From contig JAQWQF010000017.1 in the NCBI GenBank assembly GCA_029244935.1, positions 1 through 55,739 of the forward strand: 55,739 nt of DNA, read 5' to 3'. Shown here one piece after another: positions 45,169 to 55,739 of the stretch. A program made the translations under genes and the position numbers. Below the pieces are notes generated by a model, which did no database searches, was not told the origin of the DNA, and saw only the letters and a list, made by a program, of their open reading frames with translations. Each line of letters begins with the position of its first letter. Position 1 is the stretch's first letter. The stretch is from Methylophilaceae bacterium. Its GTDB lineage: Bacteria > Pseudomonadota > Gammaproteobacteria > Burkholderiales > Methylophilaceae.

Positions 45169-45901
45169 TAATTATTTTTATCCTAAATGGAATGTTCCTG
45201 CTAATATAAAATCAATCCAGACTCAACGCCAATCTGGCTCTAGTAATGGTTGCTTTTCCAGTTTTAATTTAAGCTATGATGTTGGTGATGATCCAGAATC
45301 CGTTAGAAGGAATTTATTAACTTTAAATTCTATCCTTCCATCTAATCCTTATTGGCTCAATCAAATTCATGAGAATATTGCTCTCGAATTACCATGCGAT
45401 AAAAATTTATTAAATGCCGATGCCTCATATACAATGCAGAACAAAGTTGTTTGTGCTGTAAGAACCGCAGATTGCTTACCTATTCTTTTAACAAATGTGA
45501 ATGGTGATTTTGTGGCTGCAATCCATGCTGGTTGGCGAAGTTTGGCATCAGGCATTATTGAAAATACATTAAATAAAATTAATTCAAAAAGTGAAATAAT
45601 TGCATGGCTTGGGCCATCTATAGGAGAATATTATTATGAAGTAGGGAAACAAGTATTTGATGTATTTACTCAAAATGATCCTGATAGCAAGTATGGATTT
45701 AAAAAGTTACCCAGTAATAAATACTTATTGAATCTTCCAAAGATAGCTTTAGCTAAGCTAAGAAATAAGGGTATAACTCAATTATTCGGTGCTGGTGTAG
45801 ACGAATTATTCTGTACATACCGTGATAATGATTTGTTTTATTCTCATCGTAAAGAAGGCGTTACAGGCAGAATGGCTTCACTTATATGGATTGATTCCTA
45901 A
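45158..45901 (+). CDS. pgeF: Peptidoglycan editing factor PgeF (YfiH, laccase-domain)
   Basis: Purine nucleoside phosphorylase/polyphenol oxidase fold; in E. coli, PgeF hydrolyses misincorporated UDP-MurNAc-L-Ser. The metal ligands appear in RTADCLPILL and AAIHAGWRS, and the late SHRKEGVTGRMASLIW is characteristic. The ATG at 45158 gives 247 residues and overlaps rluD by 11 bases; a TTG at 45146 is an alternative. Confidence 0.92.
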   Translation: MTTSNYFYPKWNVPANIKSIQTQRQSGSSNGCFSSFNLSYDVGDDPESVRRNLLTLNSILPSNPYWLNQIHENIALELPCDKNLLNADASYTMQNKVVCAVRTADCLPILLTNVNGDFVAAIHAGWRSLASGIIENTLNKINSKSEIIAWLGPSIGEYYYEVGKQVFDVFTQNDPDSKYGFKKLPSNKYLLNLPKIALAKLRNKGITQLFGAGVDELFCTYRDNDLFYSHRKEGVTGRMASLIWIDS

Positions 45902-45926
45902 TATATTCATTTTTATTTAACGAAAT

Positions 45927-45990
45927 TACTTGACAGGGTGTGTAAGATAAAAAAATACTTGATTGAGTGCGTAAGAAAAAAATACTATAT
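45927..45990 (+). promoter_or_regulatory. Two imperfect 29-base repeats with promoter-like elements upstream of the ZIP gene
   Basis: The unit beginning TACTTGA at 45927 recurs at 45956 with the shared pattern TACTTGA...GTG.GTAAGA...AAAAAAA, and a third TACT begins at 45983. The first copy has a perfect -35 TTGACA (45930-45935). An AATACT lies 18 bases further on. The second has TTGATT (45959-45964) with TACTAT 18 bases after it. The 139-base gap otherwise holds nothing visible. Confidence 0.5.
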
Positions 45991-46040
45991 TAACTAGCTC
46001 TATCATCTTCTTGAACTTCAAACTATAATGTGCGCAATTT

Positions 46041-46814
46041 ATGACTAATATAACAACACTTTTTTGGATTATCTCTACCTGTCTTGCAGGTGGATTTTTA
46101 AGTTTATTATTTGCCTTTCTTTTTTTTAAAAAGTCCAACATTAATGTTGTTACAAATATGGTTAGTTTGTCGGTTGGAACTATGCTTGGTGCCGTCTTTC
46201 TTGAAATACTCCCACATGCACTAGAGCAGTCCACTGACTCTCATGACACTATGTTTATAGTATTAATTGGTTTGCTAATCTTTTTTACTTTAGAAAAGTT
46301 ATTGATTTGGCGCCATTGCCACGGAGACCATTGTGAAACTCATTCACATGAAGCACAACTTAAACATAAAAAAGGTGGAAGTCTTCTCCTTATAGGAGAT
46401 CTGTCTCATAACTTTATCGATGGAATACTAATAGCAAGTGCGTTCTTATTTGAAATTCAATTAGGGTTAGTTACTGCTTTAGCGATTTATGCTCATCAAA
46501 TTCCACAGGAGATGGGCAATATATCCATATTTGTCCATAAAGGTCTTAAAAAAAATAAAGCTATTTTATTGAATGTAATTGCTAATATATCAATGACTGC
46601 TGGCGCTATAATTACCTATGTTTTAATTGATTCCGCTGGGAATATACTTCCTGTTTTATTAGCCTTTACAGCATCAAACTTGATTTATGTTGCTGTATCT
46701 GACCTTATTCCAGGACTGCATAAAAAAACTGAAATAAAAGAGTCATCAATGCAAATTGCCATGATTCTTATTGGTGTAATTATTATTTATATTTTCCATC
46801 TCTTCTTACATTAA
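46041..46814 (+). CDS. ZIP-family metal transporter
   Basis: Inner-membrane importer of zinc or iron-type divalent metals. The 257-residue protein has about seven or eight hydrophobic helices. The two metal-binding helices are marked by [15 protein letters not shown] (HNxxD) and [11 protein letters not shown] (HxxPxE). A histidine-rich loop ([15 protein letters not shown]) lies between helices three and four. It resembles the ZupT/GufA-like bacterial group. It is 2 bases from rimO. Confidence 0.92.
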   Translation: MTNITTLFWIISTCLAGGFLSLLFAFLFFKKSNINVVTNMVSLSVGTMLGAVFLEILPHALEQSTDSHDTMFIVLIGLLIFFTLEKLLIWRHCHGDHCETHSHEAQLKHKKGGSLLLIGDLSHNFIDGILIASAFLFEIQLGLVTALAIYAHQIPQEMGNISIFVHKGLKKNKAILLNVIANISMTAGAIITYVLIDSAGNILPVLLAFTASNLIYVAVSDLIPGLHKKTEIKESSMQIAMILIGVIIIYIFHLFLH

Positions 46815-46816
46815 AG

Positions 46817-48145
46817 ATGATAACAAAACTCGATTACTATTCACCAAAAATTGGTTTTATATCGCTTGGCTGTCCAAAAGCTGGATCAGATACCGAAAAA
46901 ATGCTAAGCAAGATCAAGGCAGAAGGCTATGAAATAGCAAAAAATTATCAAGATTCAGAGCTTGTTATTGTTAATACATGTGGTTTTATTGATAGTGCAG
47001 TAGAGGATTCTCTTGATGCTATTTCAGAGGCATTGGATGAGAACGGAAAAGTCATAGTGACTGGCTGTCTTGGTGAGAGGAAAAGCGTCATAGAAAAACG
47101 TTTTAATAATCTATTGGCGATCACCGGCTCCGAGGCTTATAAAGAGGTTATGGACGCAGTTCACTTACATGCTCCTAAGCCTATTAACCCTCATATTGAT
47201 CTTATCCCACCTCAAGGTATTCGCTTAACTCCAAAACATTATGCTTATATTAAGATTTCTGAAGGTTGTAATCATAAGTGTACATTTTGTATTATTCCAT
47301 CAATGCGGGGAAAATTAATTAGTCGACCTATAGGCGATATTATGCAAGAAGCTGAGAGCCTTGTTAAATCAGGAGTTTCAGAGTTAATTATTATCTCTCA
47401 AGACACGAGCGCATATGGTGTAGATATTAAATACCGACCCGGTTTTTGGAATGGACGGCCCATAAAAACTGATTTATATAGCCTAGCTAAATGTCTCGGT
47501 GAGCTGGGTGTTTGGGTGCGATTTCATTATGTTTACCCCTATCCTAATGTCGATAGATTAATAGAGTTAATGGCTTCTGGATTAATCCTTCCTTATATAG
47601 ATGTACCATTTCAACATGCTAATCCTCAAATATTAAAGTCTATGAAGCGCCCAGCAAATGCTGAAAATAATCTTGAAAGAATTAATAGTTGGCGTTCAAT
47701 ATGCCCGGATCTAATAATAAGAAGTACATTTATTGTTGGATTTCCTGGAGAAACAGAGGAGCAATTTAATGATCTTCTTGATTTTCTTCGTTTAGCTAAG
47801 ATCGATAGGGTCGGGTGCTTTATTTATTCTGACGTCGATGGAGCAACTGCTAACTCTCTCGAAAATCAGGTACCAGAAAAAGTCAAGCGTGAGAGACATG
47901 ATCGTTTTATGATGGTACAGAATGAAATTAGTAAGAAGAAGTTGTTGGATAAGGTTGGTTCTATACAAACGGTTTTGATAGACCAGGTAGATGAGGAGTT
48001 TGCTAAAGCTAGATCATATGCTAATGCACCAGAAATTGATGGCAATATATTTCTTAAAAATCCAGAAGGCTTAGAGCCGGGGGATATGTTAGATGTTAAA
48101 ATTGAATATTCTGAAGATTATGATTTATATGCGGGGCCTAATTAA
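46817..48145 (+). CDS. rimO: Ribosomal protein S12 methylthiotransferase RimO
   Basis: Radical-SAM enzyme that methylthiolates an aspartate of ribosomal protein S12. The N-terminal MTTase domain has [15 protein letters not shown] and [15 protein letters not shown] (RimO-type, not MiaB). The radical-SAM cysteines are in [12 protein letters not shown], and a TRAM domain closes the 442-residue protein. In the first domain the usual NLVD of RimO reads GSDT here, a modest deviation. Confidence 0.95.
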   Translation: MITKLDYYSPKIGFISLGCPKAGSDTEKMLSKIKAEGYEIAKNYQDSELVIVNTCGFIDSAVEDSLDAISEALDENGKVIVTGCLGERKSVIEKRFNNLLAITGSEAYKEVMDAVHLHAPKPINPHIDLIPPQGIRLTPKHYAYIKISEGCNHKCTFCIIPSMRGKLISRPIGDIMQEAESLVKSGVSELIIISQDTSAYGVDIKYRPGFWNGRPIKTDLYSLAKCLGELGVWVRFHYVYPYPNVDRLIELMASGLILPYIDVPFQHANPQILKSMKRPANAENNLERINSWRSICPDLIIRSTFIVGFPGETEEQFNDLLDFLRLAKIDRVGCFIYSDVDGATANSLENQVPEKVKRERHDRFMMVQNEISKKKLLDKVGSIQTVLIDQVDEEFAKARSYANAPEIDGNIFLKNPEGLEPGDMLDVKIEYSEDYDLYAGPN

Positions 48146-48165
48146 TTAAATAGGATATTGAATAC

Positions 48166-49572
48166 GTGAAAGATGTTATTACTCGATTTGCACCAAGTCC
48201 AACAGGATATCTTCATATAGGAGGTGTAAGGACTGCTTTAATCTCATGGGCATATGCAAAAAAGCATAATGGTCAATTTATTTTGAGAATCGAGGATACA
48301 GATAAAGAAAGATCAACACCTCAGGCTATTGAAGCAATAAAAGATGGTATACAGTGGCTAGAACTAATAAATGACGGCCCTATTTATTTTCAAACTCAAC
48401 GTATTGCTAGGTATTCAGATGTTATCAAAAAAATGCTAGAAGATGGTCATGCTTATTATTGTTATTCCTCAAAAGAGGAATTAGATCAAACAAGAGAAGA
48501 TAATATGAAATTAGGAAAAAAGCCAAAGTATGATGGTAAATGGCGTCCTGAAAATAATAAGACGCTTCCTGATATTCCTGAAGACATTAAACCAGTTATT
48601 CGTTTTAAAAATCCAATACAAGGATCTGTTACGTGGGTAGATTTGGTAAAAGGTAAGATTACCATTAACAATGAGGAGTTAGATGATTTTATTATTGCTC
48701 GCTCTGATGGTTCACCTACATATAATTTTTGTGTTGTTATTGATGACTGGGATATGAAGATAACCCATGTAATTCGTGGGGATGACCATATAAACAATAC
48801 TCCAAGGCAAATAAATCTCCTTGCGGCATTAGAGGCCCCTATACCACACTATGCACACCTTTCAATGATTCTTGGGGAGGACGGTCAAAAGCTATCAAAA
48901 CGGCATGGAGCGGTAAGTGTTATGACATATAAAGACCATGGATATTTGCCAGAGGCACTAAAAAATTATCTTGCTAGACTAGGCTGGAGTCATGGAGATG
49001 ATGAAATATTCGATATGTCAGAACTCTGTGAGTGGTTTGACTTTAAAAATGTTACTTCGTCATCAGCCCAATTTAGCAAAGAGAAGTTGGATTGGATTAA
49101 TAATTATTATATTAAAAATAAAGATACAGATGAATTATCAGCGCTTATTAAGAAAATTTTACTAAAAAATAAGTTTGATAATTTAGATGATAAAAAAATT
49201 ACTGATGCAATTAATTTATTTAAGGAAAGAGCAAACAATTTAAATGAATTAGCACAAAACCTAGCATTCTTTTTTAAACCACCTAAAGCTAGCAAAGAAT
49301 TGATTAAAAAGTATTTTAATCAAAATACTTTAGAACTATTAAGTTTATTTTTTAAAGATTTAGAGGGGCATGGTTTATCTGAAGCTACTATAGACGAGTA
49401 CATAAAAAGCTTCGTTAAATTAAATGAAATTAAATTTCCATCAATTGCTATGCCATTAAGAATAATTATTGTCGGTACAGATCAATCTCCAAGCGTAGGT
49501 AGTATAATTTCAATTTTATCAATAGATGAATCGCTAAGGCGATACAATGAGTTTTTAAAACAATATGACTAA
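48166..49572 (+). CDS. gltX: Glutamyl-tRNA synthetase
   Basis: Class I synthetase charging tRNA-Glu. The HIGH-type motif is in [16 protein letters not shown], and the KMSKS motif reads GQKLSKRHG. The start is GTG at 48166 with AGGA upstream. At 468 residues it is the normal discriminating length. The 3' end overlaps hfq by 8 bases. Confidence 0.96.
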   Translation: MKDVITRFAPSPTGYLHIGGVRTALISWAYAKKHNGQFILRIEDTDKERSTPQAIEAIKDGIQWLELINDGPIYFQTQRIARYSDVIKKMLEDGHAYYCYSSKEELDQTREDNMKLGKKPKYDGKWRPENNKTLPDIPEDIKPVIRFKNPIQGSVTWVDLVKGKITINNEELDDFIIARSDGSPTYNFCVVIDDWDMKITHVIRGDDHINNTPRQINLLAALEAPIPHYAHLSMILGEDGQKLSKRHGAVSVMTYKDHGYLPEALKNYLARLGWSHGDDEIFDMSELCEWFDFKNVTSSSAQFSKEKLDWINNYYIKNKDTDELSALIKKILLKNKFDNLDDKKITDAINLFKERANNLNELAQNLAFFFKPPKASKELIKKYFNQNTLELLSLFFKDLEGHGLSEATIDEYIKSFVKLNEIKFPSIAMPLRIIIVGTDQSPSVGSIISILSIDESLRRYNEFLKQYD

Positions 49573-49792
49573 TAATATTATGCATTTACAAGATTTATTT
49601 CTAAACCAAGTAATAGAAGAAAAGATTTCTGTTTCAATCTATCTTTTAAATGGTATTAAACTTCAAGGACAGATTGAATCATTTGATCAGCACATAATAG
49701 TATTAAATAGTACGTCACCTCAATTAATATACAAGCATGCTATTTCAACTATATCTCCATCACAAAGTCTTAAACTAAAATATGCCGACTAA
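49565..49792 (+). CDS. hfq: RNA chaperone Hfq
   Basis: Hexameric Sm-fold protein that pairs small RNAs with messages. In 75 residues it has the Sm1 block [23 protein letters not shown]-like strand order, [18 protein letters not shown], and Sm2 [12 protein letters not shown]. Family-typical residues changed here include the usual LQDPFLN, which reads LQDLFLN. There is almost no C-terminal tail. The position before hflX is the conserved one. Confidence 0.95.
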   Translation: MTNNIMHLQDLFLNQVIEEKISVSIYLLNGIKLQGQIESFDQHIIVLNSTSPQLIYKHAISTISPSQSLKLKYAD

Positions 49793-49797
49793 AATTA

Positions 49798-50919
49798 ATG
49801 TTTGATCGACCTCAAGTAGGTGATAAAGCAATTATTGTAAGTTTAGATTTTAATGATCTAAATCATCATGAGAGCACTGATGAGATAATTCAACTATCAA
49901 TAAGTGCAGGATTTGAGGTTTCTGATGTTGTTGATAGTAAGAGACAGACGCCCGATGCAAAACTTTTTATAGGGTCAGGAAAGGCTGATGAGTTACTCCT
50001 TATTAAAGATGAAACTGATGCTTCAACAATAATTTTTAATCATGAACTTACGGCCTCTCAGGAACGAAATCTTGAGAAATTGTTGAGTCTACGAGTTTAT
50101 GACAGAACGGCGCTGATCCTTTTTATTTTTGCACAGAGAGCAAAAAGCTACGAAGGAAAGCTCCAGGTTGAATTGGCTCATCTCGCCCATTTATCCTCTA
50201 GATTAACACGAGGCTGGAGTCACCTAGAAAGACAAAAAGGCGGCATTGGGGTCAGAGGAGGTCCTGGTGAAAAGCAAATAGAATTAGATCGCAGAATGAT
50301 TGGTATAAGAATTAAGCAGTTAAAAGAAAAGCTAAGAAAATTAGATAAGCAAAGAGGTATGCAAAGAAGAGCAAGAAAAAGGTCTAATGTTTTGTCTATT
50401 TCAATTGTAGGTTACACAAATGCAGGAAAATCAACGCTCTTTAATTATTTAACTCATGAAAAAATATTAGCCGAAAATAAATTATTTGCTACATTAGATA
50501 CCACATCAAGAAAATTGTTTTTAGAGGAAGGTCACTCTGTAGTGGTCTCTGATACAGTAGGATTTATTAAAAGCTTACCTACAACATTAATTGAAGCATT
50601 CAAATCAACACTTGAAGAAGCAACAGATTCTGACCTATTAATTCATGTAGTCGATATAAGTAACACTAATAAAGCAGAGCAAATAATTCAGGTAGATAAA
50701 ATTTTAAAGGAAATCAAGGCGCACGAGATACCTCAGCTATTAGTTTTAAATCAAATTGATAAAATTGATATCAAATCAGGATATGACCGAGATGAATATG
50801 GTAGTATTAACCGTATTCAACTTTCAGCCAAAACTGGTAATGGAATTGAATTTTTAAAGAAAGCGATAGTCGAATTTAGTCAAAAACAAAAAAATCAAAG
50901 AAATGGACAATATGCATAA
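49798..50919 (+). CDS. hflX: Ribosome-associated GTPase HflX
   Basis: GTPase that splits stalled ribosomes. The 373-residue protein has the N-terminal HflX domain (DAKLFIGSGKADEL, ASQERNLEKLL), the glycine-rich GGIGVRGGPGEKQIELDRR linker and a G domain with GYTNAGKSTLFN, DTVGF and NQID. It starts 5 bases after hfq and overlaps hflK by 17 bases. Confidence 0.96.
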   Translation: MFDRPQVGDKAIIVSLDFNDLNHHESTDEIIQLSISAGFEVSDVVDSKRQTPDAKLFIGSGKADELLLIKDETDASTIIFNHELTASQERNLEKLLSLRVYDRTALILFIFAQRAKSYEGKLQVELAHLAHLSSRLTRGWSHLERQKGGIGVRGGPGEKQIELDRRMIGIRIKQLKEKLRKLDKQRGMQRRARKRSNVLSISIVGYTNAGKSTLFNYLTHEKILAENKLFATLDTTSRKLFLEEGHSVVVSDTVGFIKSLPTTLIEAFKSTLEEATDSDLLIHVVDISNTNKAEQIIQVDKILKEIKAHEIPQLLVLNQIDKIDIKSGYDRDEYGSINRIQLSAKTGNGIEFLKKAIVEFSQKQKNQRNGQYA

Positions 50920-52138
50920 CATGATAAAAAAGATTAAGAACGTATTAGCTGCAGAAGAAGGACCTCCGGATCTAGATGATCTTTTTAAGGACCTGAAAAG
51001 TAAATTAAATAGTTTTTTAGGTGGAAAAAAACGTAACGGGCTAAGAGGCGTTCCCAACGAACCGAATAATACTAACGGCTCAGATAACATTCCTGTAGGC
51101 CCTATTATATTAATTATTTCTCTTATCTGGATGGCAACTGGTTTCTACATCGTAGATCAGGGGTCAAGAGGTATTATATTAAGATTTGGTAAAAATACAG
51201 AAATCACTCAGCCAGGCCCAAGATGGCATATACCTTACCCAATTGAATCAGTTGAAATTGTTAATCAAGAACAAGTCAGAACAATTGAGGTTGGCTATCG
51301 ATCTTCGGGGTCGCTTGGAACAACCTCACAAGAGCTTCGTGAATCATTAATGTTAACTGGCGACGAAAATATTATTGACCTACAATTTGCAGTTCAATAT
51401 AACCTCAAGTCTGTTCAGGATTATCTCTTTAATAATCGTTCTGCAGATGGTTCGGTTAGAGGTGCTGCTGAGACAGCTATTCGTGAGATTGTGGGTAAAA
51501 GTGAAATGGATTTTGTACTGTTTGAAGGTCGTGAGGAAATAGCAATTAAAACTAAAGCTTTGATGCAGGATATCTTAGACCGCTATGTTACTGGCATCAA
51601 TATCAATAGTGTCACAATGCAGAATGTACAACCACCAGAACAGGTCCAAGCTTCCTTTGATGATGCAGTCAAGGCTAAGCAGGATCTTGAGCGACAGAAA
51701 AATGAGGGGCAAGCATATGCAAATGATATTGTTCCTAAAGCAAAAGGTAGTGCTTCAAGACTTATAGCTGAAGCTAATGGGTACAAGGTTTCTGTTGAAA
51801 ATGAAGCAAAAGGTAATGCAAGTAGATTTGACCAAATTTTAACTGAATATAAAAGAGCTCCTGAGGTAACAAGGAAGCGCCTATTTTTAGAGGCTCAAGA
51901 AAAAATTATGTCTGCTATATCTAAGGTAATTGTCGATCAAAAAGAGTCTAACAGCTTACTTTATCTTCCTCTTGATAAAATTATTGGGCAAAAAAGAAAC
52001 CTTAGTTCAGATCAAAGAGACCCAAGTCAGGCTTCTAACCAAGCTCCAAATCGAGGTGATTCTGCCTCTGATGTTATTAATTCAATTACAGAACGCTCTC
52101 GGGGTGCATTTCGGGCCCGCGAAAGGGATTCAAGGTAG
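50903..52138 (+). CDS. hflK: HflK, membrane protease regulator subunit
   Basis: Forms with HflC a large periplasmic-facing complex that modulates FtsH. The N-terminus has the HflK hallmark GPPDLDDLFKDLKSKLNSFLGG, followed by a membrane segment (PIILIISLIWMATGFYIVD) and an SPFH/prohibitin domain. The C-terminal tail is polar (SDQRDPSQASNQAPNRG). Length 411 is typical. hflC starts 7 bases later. Confidence 0.95.
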   Translation: MDNMHNMIKKIKNVLAAEEGPPDLDDLFKDLKSKLNSFLGGKKRNGLRGVPNEPNNTNGSDNIPVGPIILIISLIWMATGFYIVDQGSRGIILRFGKNTEITQPGPRWHIPYPIESVEIVNQEQVRTIEVGYRSSGSLGTTSQELRESLMLTGDENIIDLQFAVQYNLKSVQDYLFNNRSADGSVRGAAETAIREIVGKSEMDFVLFEGREEIAIKTKALMQDILDRYVTGININSVTMQNVQPPEQVQASFDDAVKAKQDLERQKNEGQAYANDIVPKAKGSASRLIAEANGYKVSVENEAKGNASRFDQILTEYKRAPEVTRKRLFLEAQEKIMSAISKVIVDQKESNSLLYLPLDKIIGQKRNLSSDQRDPSQASNQAPNRGDSASDVINSITERSRGAFRARERDSR

Positions 52139-52145
52139 ATAAAAT

Positions 52146-53015
52146 ATGATAAATATATCCAGATTAGCCGTAGTATTTTTTACTTTATTGATCTTACTGT
52201 CACTTTCGACATTTACAGTAGACCAAAGAGAGCATGCCGTAGTATTTAGATTAGGCGAAATTGTCTCTGTCAAGCCAGATCCAGGACTCTATTTTAAAGT
52301 ACCCTTAGTCGAAAATGTTAGGTTCTTTGATAAGAGAATTCTTACGTATGATTCAAATCAGCCAGACAGATTCATAACTAGTGAGAAAAAAAATGTTTTA
52401 GTGGACTCATATATTAAATGGCGTATAACTGATCCTGCCAAGTACTATGTTTCGGTAAATGGGGATGAACGGCAAGCAGAAAGAAGGCTAACTCAAACAG
52501 TGAATGATGGTTTAAGAGCTGAATTTGGTAAAAGAACTATCCAAGAAGTAGTTTCTGGTGAACGCTCTGAAATTATGAATATTATTAAAGAGCGTGCAGA
52601 TAGTGACTCTAGGTCGATAGGTATTGAAATACTTGATGTGCGGATACGAAGAGTTGATCTTCCTAAAGAGGTTAGTGAGTCTGTGTATCAAAGAATGAAT
52701 GCAGAAAGAAAATCCGTTGCAAATGAATTAAGGTCACAAGGTTTTGCTGAATCTGAAACAATAAGGGCTGATGCTGAAAAACAGAGGGATATAATTATCA
52801 CTGACGCGTATCGTGAAGCTCAAATAATTAAAGGGCAGGGCGATGCTAAGGCATCAAGAATTTATGCTGAGACTTTTTCTAAGAATCCAGAATTCTATGA
52901 TTTTTATCGAAGTTTAGAAGCATATAGAAAAAGCTTTGATGGCAAGGATGATATTATGGTCCTTGATGCTAACTCTGACTTTTTCAAGTACCTTCGTGGG
53001 GCTAATAAAAAGTAA
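52146..53015 (+). CDS. hflC: HflC, membrane protease regulator subunit
   Basis: Partner of HflK. One N-terminal membrane helix (LAVVFFTLLILLSLSTFTV) is followed by an SPFH domain with DQREHAVVFRLGEIV and the HflC-typical RSIGIEILDVRIRRVDLP. A coiled region near the C-terminus has GQGDAKASRIYAETF. Length 289 is normal. The stop abuts the next gene. Confidence 0.96.
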   Translation: MINISRLAVVFFTLLILLSLSTFTVDQREHAVVFRLGEIVSVKPDPGLYFKVPLVENVRFFDKRILTYDSNQPDRFITSEKKNVLVDSYIKWRITDPAKYYVSVNGDERQAERRLTQTVNDGLRAEFGKRTIQEVVSGERSEIMNIIKERADSDSRSIGIEILDVRIRRVDLPKEVSESVYQRMNAERKSVANELRSQGFAESETIRADAEKQRDIIITDAYREAQIIKGQGDAKASRIYAETFSKNPEFYDFYRSLEAYRKSFDGKDDIMVLDANSDFFKYLRGANKK

Positions 53016-53252
53016 TTGGCAGAGTTTTTTTTAAAGGTAATTGGAATATTATTTGTGGCTGAAGGTTTGTTTCCTTTTATATTGCCGAATATCTGGAGAG
53101 ATACCTTAAAAAAAATACTATTAAAAAATAGTGATTCACCTCGAGAAATACCATTCCTATCTAAGGTGCTTAGATATAAGGAAGGTCAAATTCGATTTAT
53201 TGGACTTTTTTTAATGCTTTTAGGCATAATAATAATTTTAATGGCAAACTAA
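53016..53252 (+). CDS. DUF2065 (YjeT-like) small membrane protein with an insert
   Basis: A 78-residue two-helix membrane protein starting with TTG immediately after hflC. The ends match DUF2065: KVIGILFVAEGLFPFILPNIWR at one side, less a residue or two, and IRFIGLFLMLLGIIIILM at the other. Usual members have about 60 residues. Here the loop between the helices carries about 18 extra residues (LLKNSDSPREIPFLSKVL). The function of the family is unknown; the hflC-DUF2065-hisZ-purA order is conserved in betaproteobacteria. Confidence 0.85.
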   Translation: MAEFFLKVIGILFVAEGLFPFILPNIWRDTLKKILLKNSDSPREIPFLSKVLRYKEGQIRFIGLFLMLLGIIIILMAN

Positions 53253-53256
53253 CGAT

Positions 53257-54201
53257 ATGTCACAATGGCGCCTTCCTGAAAATCTTAAAGACCTTTTGCC
53301 TCATCAGGCAAAAAAACTAGAACTATACCGTAGGTCTTTACTAGACTTATTTGATTCAAAGGGTTACCAATTAGTAATTCCTTCACTTGTTGAATATATT
53401 GATACGCTAAATGCGCATGGTAAAGATTTAGATTTAGATACATACAAGGTAGTTGATCAACTTACAGGAAAAATGATGGGTGTAAGTTCAGATTTAACAA
53501 CGCAAACTGCTCGAATTGATGCTTACTTATGTAAGAACCAGGCTGTTAATAAGCTTTGTTATGCCGGCCCAGTTTTAAGGACTAAATCTCTTCGAGGCCA
53601 ATCACGAGAGCTCTATCAAATAGGATTGGAGTGTTTTGGTGATACAAGTTTTTCAACTGATATTGACGTACAAAAAACATTAATAGAGTCTCTTAAATTA
53701 TTGAATATAAAAGAAATAGTTTTAGATATCAATCATTTAGATATATATAATTTAATAATTTCTAGATTAGATCTAAACATCCAAGAAAAATCAGAAATAG
53801 CCCAAGCAATGATAATAAAAGATTCAGCTGCTCTAAGAGAATTGCTGATACGATTTAAAAATAATAAAGATGCAAAGACATTAATGAATTTACTAGATAT
53901 GTATGGTGATAAAAAGGTTATTAAGGAGTTACTTTTACTTGATAGCTCAAATCAAGATATTAAAAAAATCATTACTGACCTTGATGTGCTAGTAGAAAGT
54001 TTAGGTGAATTAGATGTGAAGTTAAGCTTTGATTTTTCTGATATACGTGGTTATCAATATCATAATGGACTTATATTTTCAGCATATTCGAAAACATTTA
54101 AATCTGTTGTTGCACAAGGTGGTCGCTATGACAATCTTAATAATAATAGAGCTGCAACAGGGTTTTCTATGGATTTAAGATACATAGTAAGCCATTTGTA
54201 A
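53257..54201 (+). CDS. hisZ: ATP phosphoribosyltransferase regulatory subunit HisZ
   Basis: A histidyl-tRNA synthetase paralogue that activates short-form HisG in histidine synthesis. The class II fold is visible (WRLPENLKDLLPHQAKKLE, LTTQTARID, GPVLRTKSLRGQSRELYQIG, VAQGGRYDNL), with no anticodon-binding domain, and 314 residues are too few for a synthetase. No hisG lies in the window. It follows the DUF2065 gene by 4 bases. Confidence 0.93.
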   Translation: MSQWRLPENLKDLLPHQAKKLELYRRSLLDLFDSKGYQLVIPSLVEYIDTLNAHGKDLDLDTYKVVDQLTGKMMGVSSDLTTQTARIDAYLCKNQAVNKLCYAGPVLRTKSLRGQSRELYQIGLECFGDTSFSTDIDVQKTLIESLKLLNIKEIVLDINHLDIYNLIISRLDLNIQEKSEIAQAMIIKDSAALRELLIRFKNNKDAKTLMNLLDMYGDKKVIKELLLLDSSNQDIKKIITDLDVLVESLGELDVKLSFDFSDIRGYQYHNGLIFSAYSKTFKSVVAQGGRYDNLNNNRAATGFSMDLRYIVSHL

Positions 54202-54217
54202 ATTTTTTTAAAGATAA

Positions 54218-55546
<1,329 letters not shown>

Positions 55547-55573
55547 CTTTGTTTAATTTACAATTATCCATAA

Positions 55574-55739
55574 GTGATTAAAGAAAAAAAAATTGTAGAG
55601 ACAGTAATTTCATCTTCATGGATATTTACTGCTAATGACGACGATAAGTTGCTTAATAATCATTCTGTCGTTATTGACGGTGGCATGATAGTTGATATTA
55701 TAGATTCAGATTCTGTCTTTAATATTTATGATGCCAAAG
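55574..55739 (+). CDS. TRZ/ATZ-family amidohydrolase, N-terminus only (cut by window end)
   Basis: A GTG-start frame remains open to the last base. The 55 visible codons read ETVISSSWIFTANDDDKLL, then NHSVVIDGGMIVDIIDSD. This is the N-terminal beta strand region of cytosine-deaminase-like amidohydrolases of the TRZ/ATZ or MtaD type (5-methylthioadenosine/S-adenosylhomocysteine deaminase). The metal-binding histidines lie beyond the window. The start is provisional. Confidence 0.65.
   Translation, partial: MIKEKKIVETVISSSWIFTANDDDKLLNNHSVVIDGGMIVDIIDSDSVFNIYDAK

Noticed and set aside
45926-46234. Minus-strand ORF of 102 codons covering the gap before the ZIP gene
   Set aside because: It overlaps the start of the ZIP gene and the repeat region, shows no domain and has no plausible ribosome site.
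51583-52142. Extra ORFs overlapping hflK in other frames
   Set aside because: hflK is full length and uninterrupted; the others have no start context or domain.

Overview
The window is about 55.7 kb of AT-rich, tightly packed bacterial chromosome. Gene order points to a betaproteobacterium with a streamlined genome. The supporting blocks are ndk-rlmN-(cysC)-ispG-hisS-yfgM-bamB-der, the bamD/rluD/pgeF group, and gltX-hfq-hflX-hflK-hflC-DUF2065-hisZ-purA. With the low GC, very short or overlapping gene junctions and an EPS-associated MarR regulator, the best guess is the Methylophilaceae/OM43 methylotroph lineage. That placement is inferred from gene content, not from a marker-gene search.

Left edge (1-3.5 kb): an exported-looking msrA, then the threonine-catabolic pair kbl-tdh on the minus strand. 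Next come two very small genes, a two-helix membrane peptide and a YdcH/DUF465 protein, and a clear intrinsic terminator.

Middle (3.5-30.9 kb): a surface-polysaccharide island. Its first operon begins at a promoter overlapped by a perfect inverted repeat. It encodes a small membrane-anchored coiled-coil protein, a TviB-type UDP-HexNAc dehydrogenase, GmhA, the full dTDP-L-rhamnose set rfbBDAC, UDP-glucose dehydrogenase and a UDP-glucuronate 4-epimerase. A minus-strand methyltransferase follows. A second operon begins behind two 15-bp palindromes and an EPS-type MarR regulator. It encodes ManC, Gmd, a ColC-like reductase and ColD (histidine in place of the PLP lysine), a set that should make GDP-L-colitose rather than GDP-fucose. 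Then come glycosyltransferases, a PglK-like ABC flippase and a protein with bacterial sialyltransferase motifs. A nonulosonate-type module follows: a NeuB-family synthase, a GT2 fused to a degenerate cytidylyltransferase-like domain, an enolase-superfamily enzyme, a D-2-hydroxyacid dehydrogenase and NeuA. The island closes with a GT2, a PglC-like initiating transferase and a WbpM/CapD dehydratase.

Right part (30.9-55.7 kb): housekeeping genes. They cover tRNA modification, isoprenoid synthesis, aminoacyl-tRNA synthetases, outer-membrane assembly lipoproteins BamB and BamD, GTPases Der and HflX, Hfq, the HflKC membrane complex, HisZ and PurA. The window ends inside an amidohydrolase gene.

The most unusual content is the nonulosonate-type module. 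It carries an enolase-superfamily enzyme and a 2-hydroxyacid dehydrogenase where the usual hexosamine-precursor enzymes would be expected, plus the GT2/cytidylyltransferase-like fusion. Two mini-ORFs of 25-26 codons fill the gaps between island genes with start/stop overlaps. I see no tRNA, rRNA, CRISPR array, transposase or phage gene. No gene-free stretch exceeds about 140 bases once the small genes are counted.
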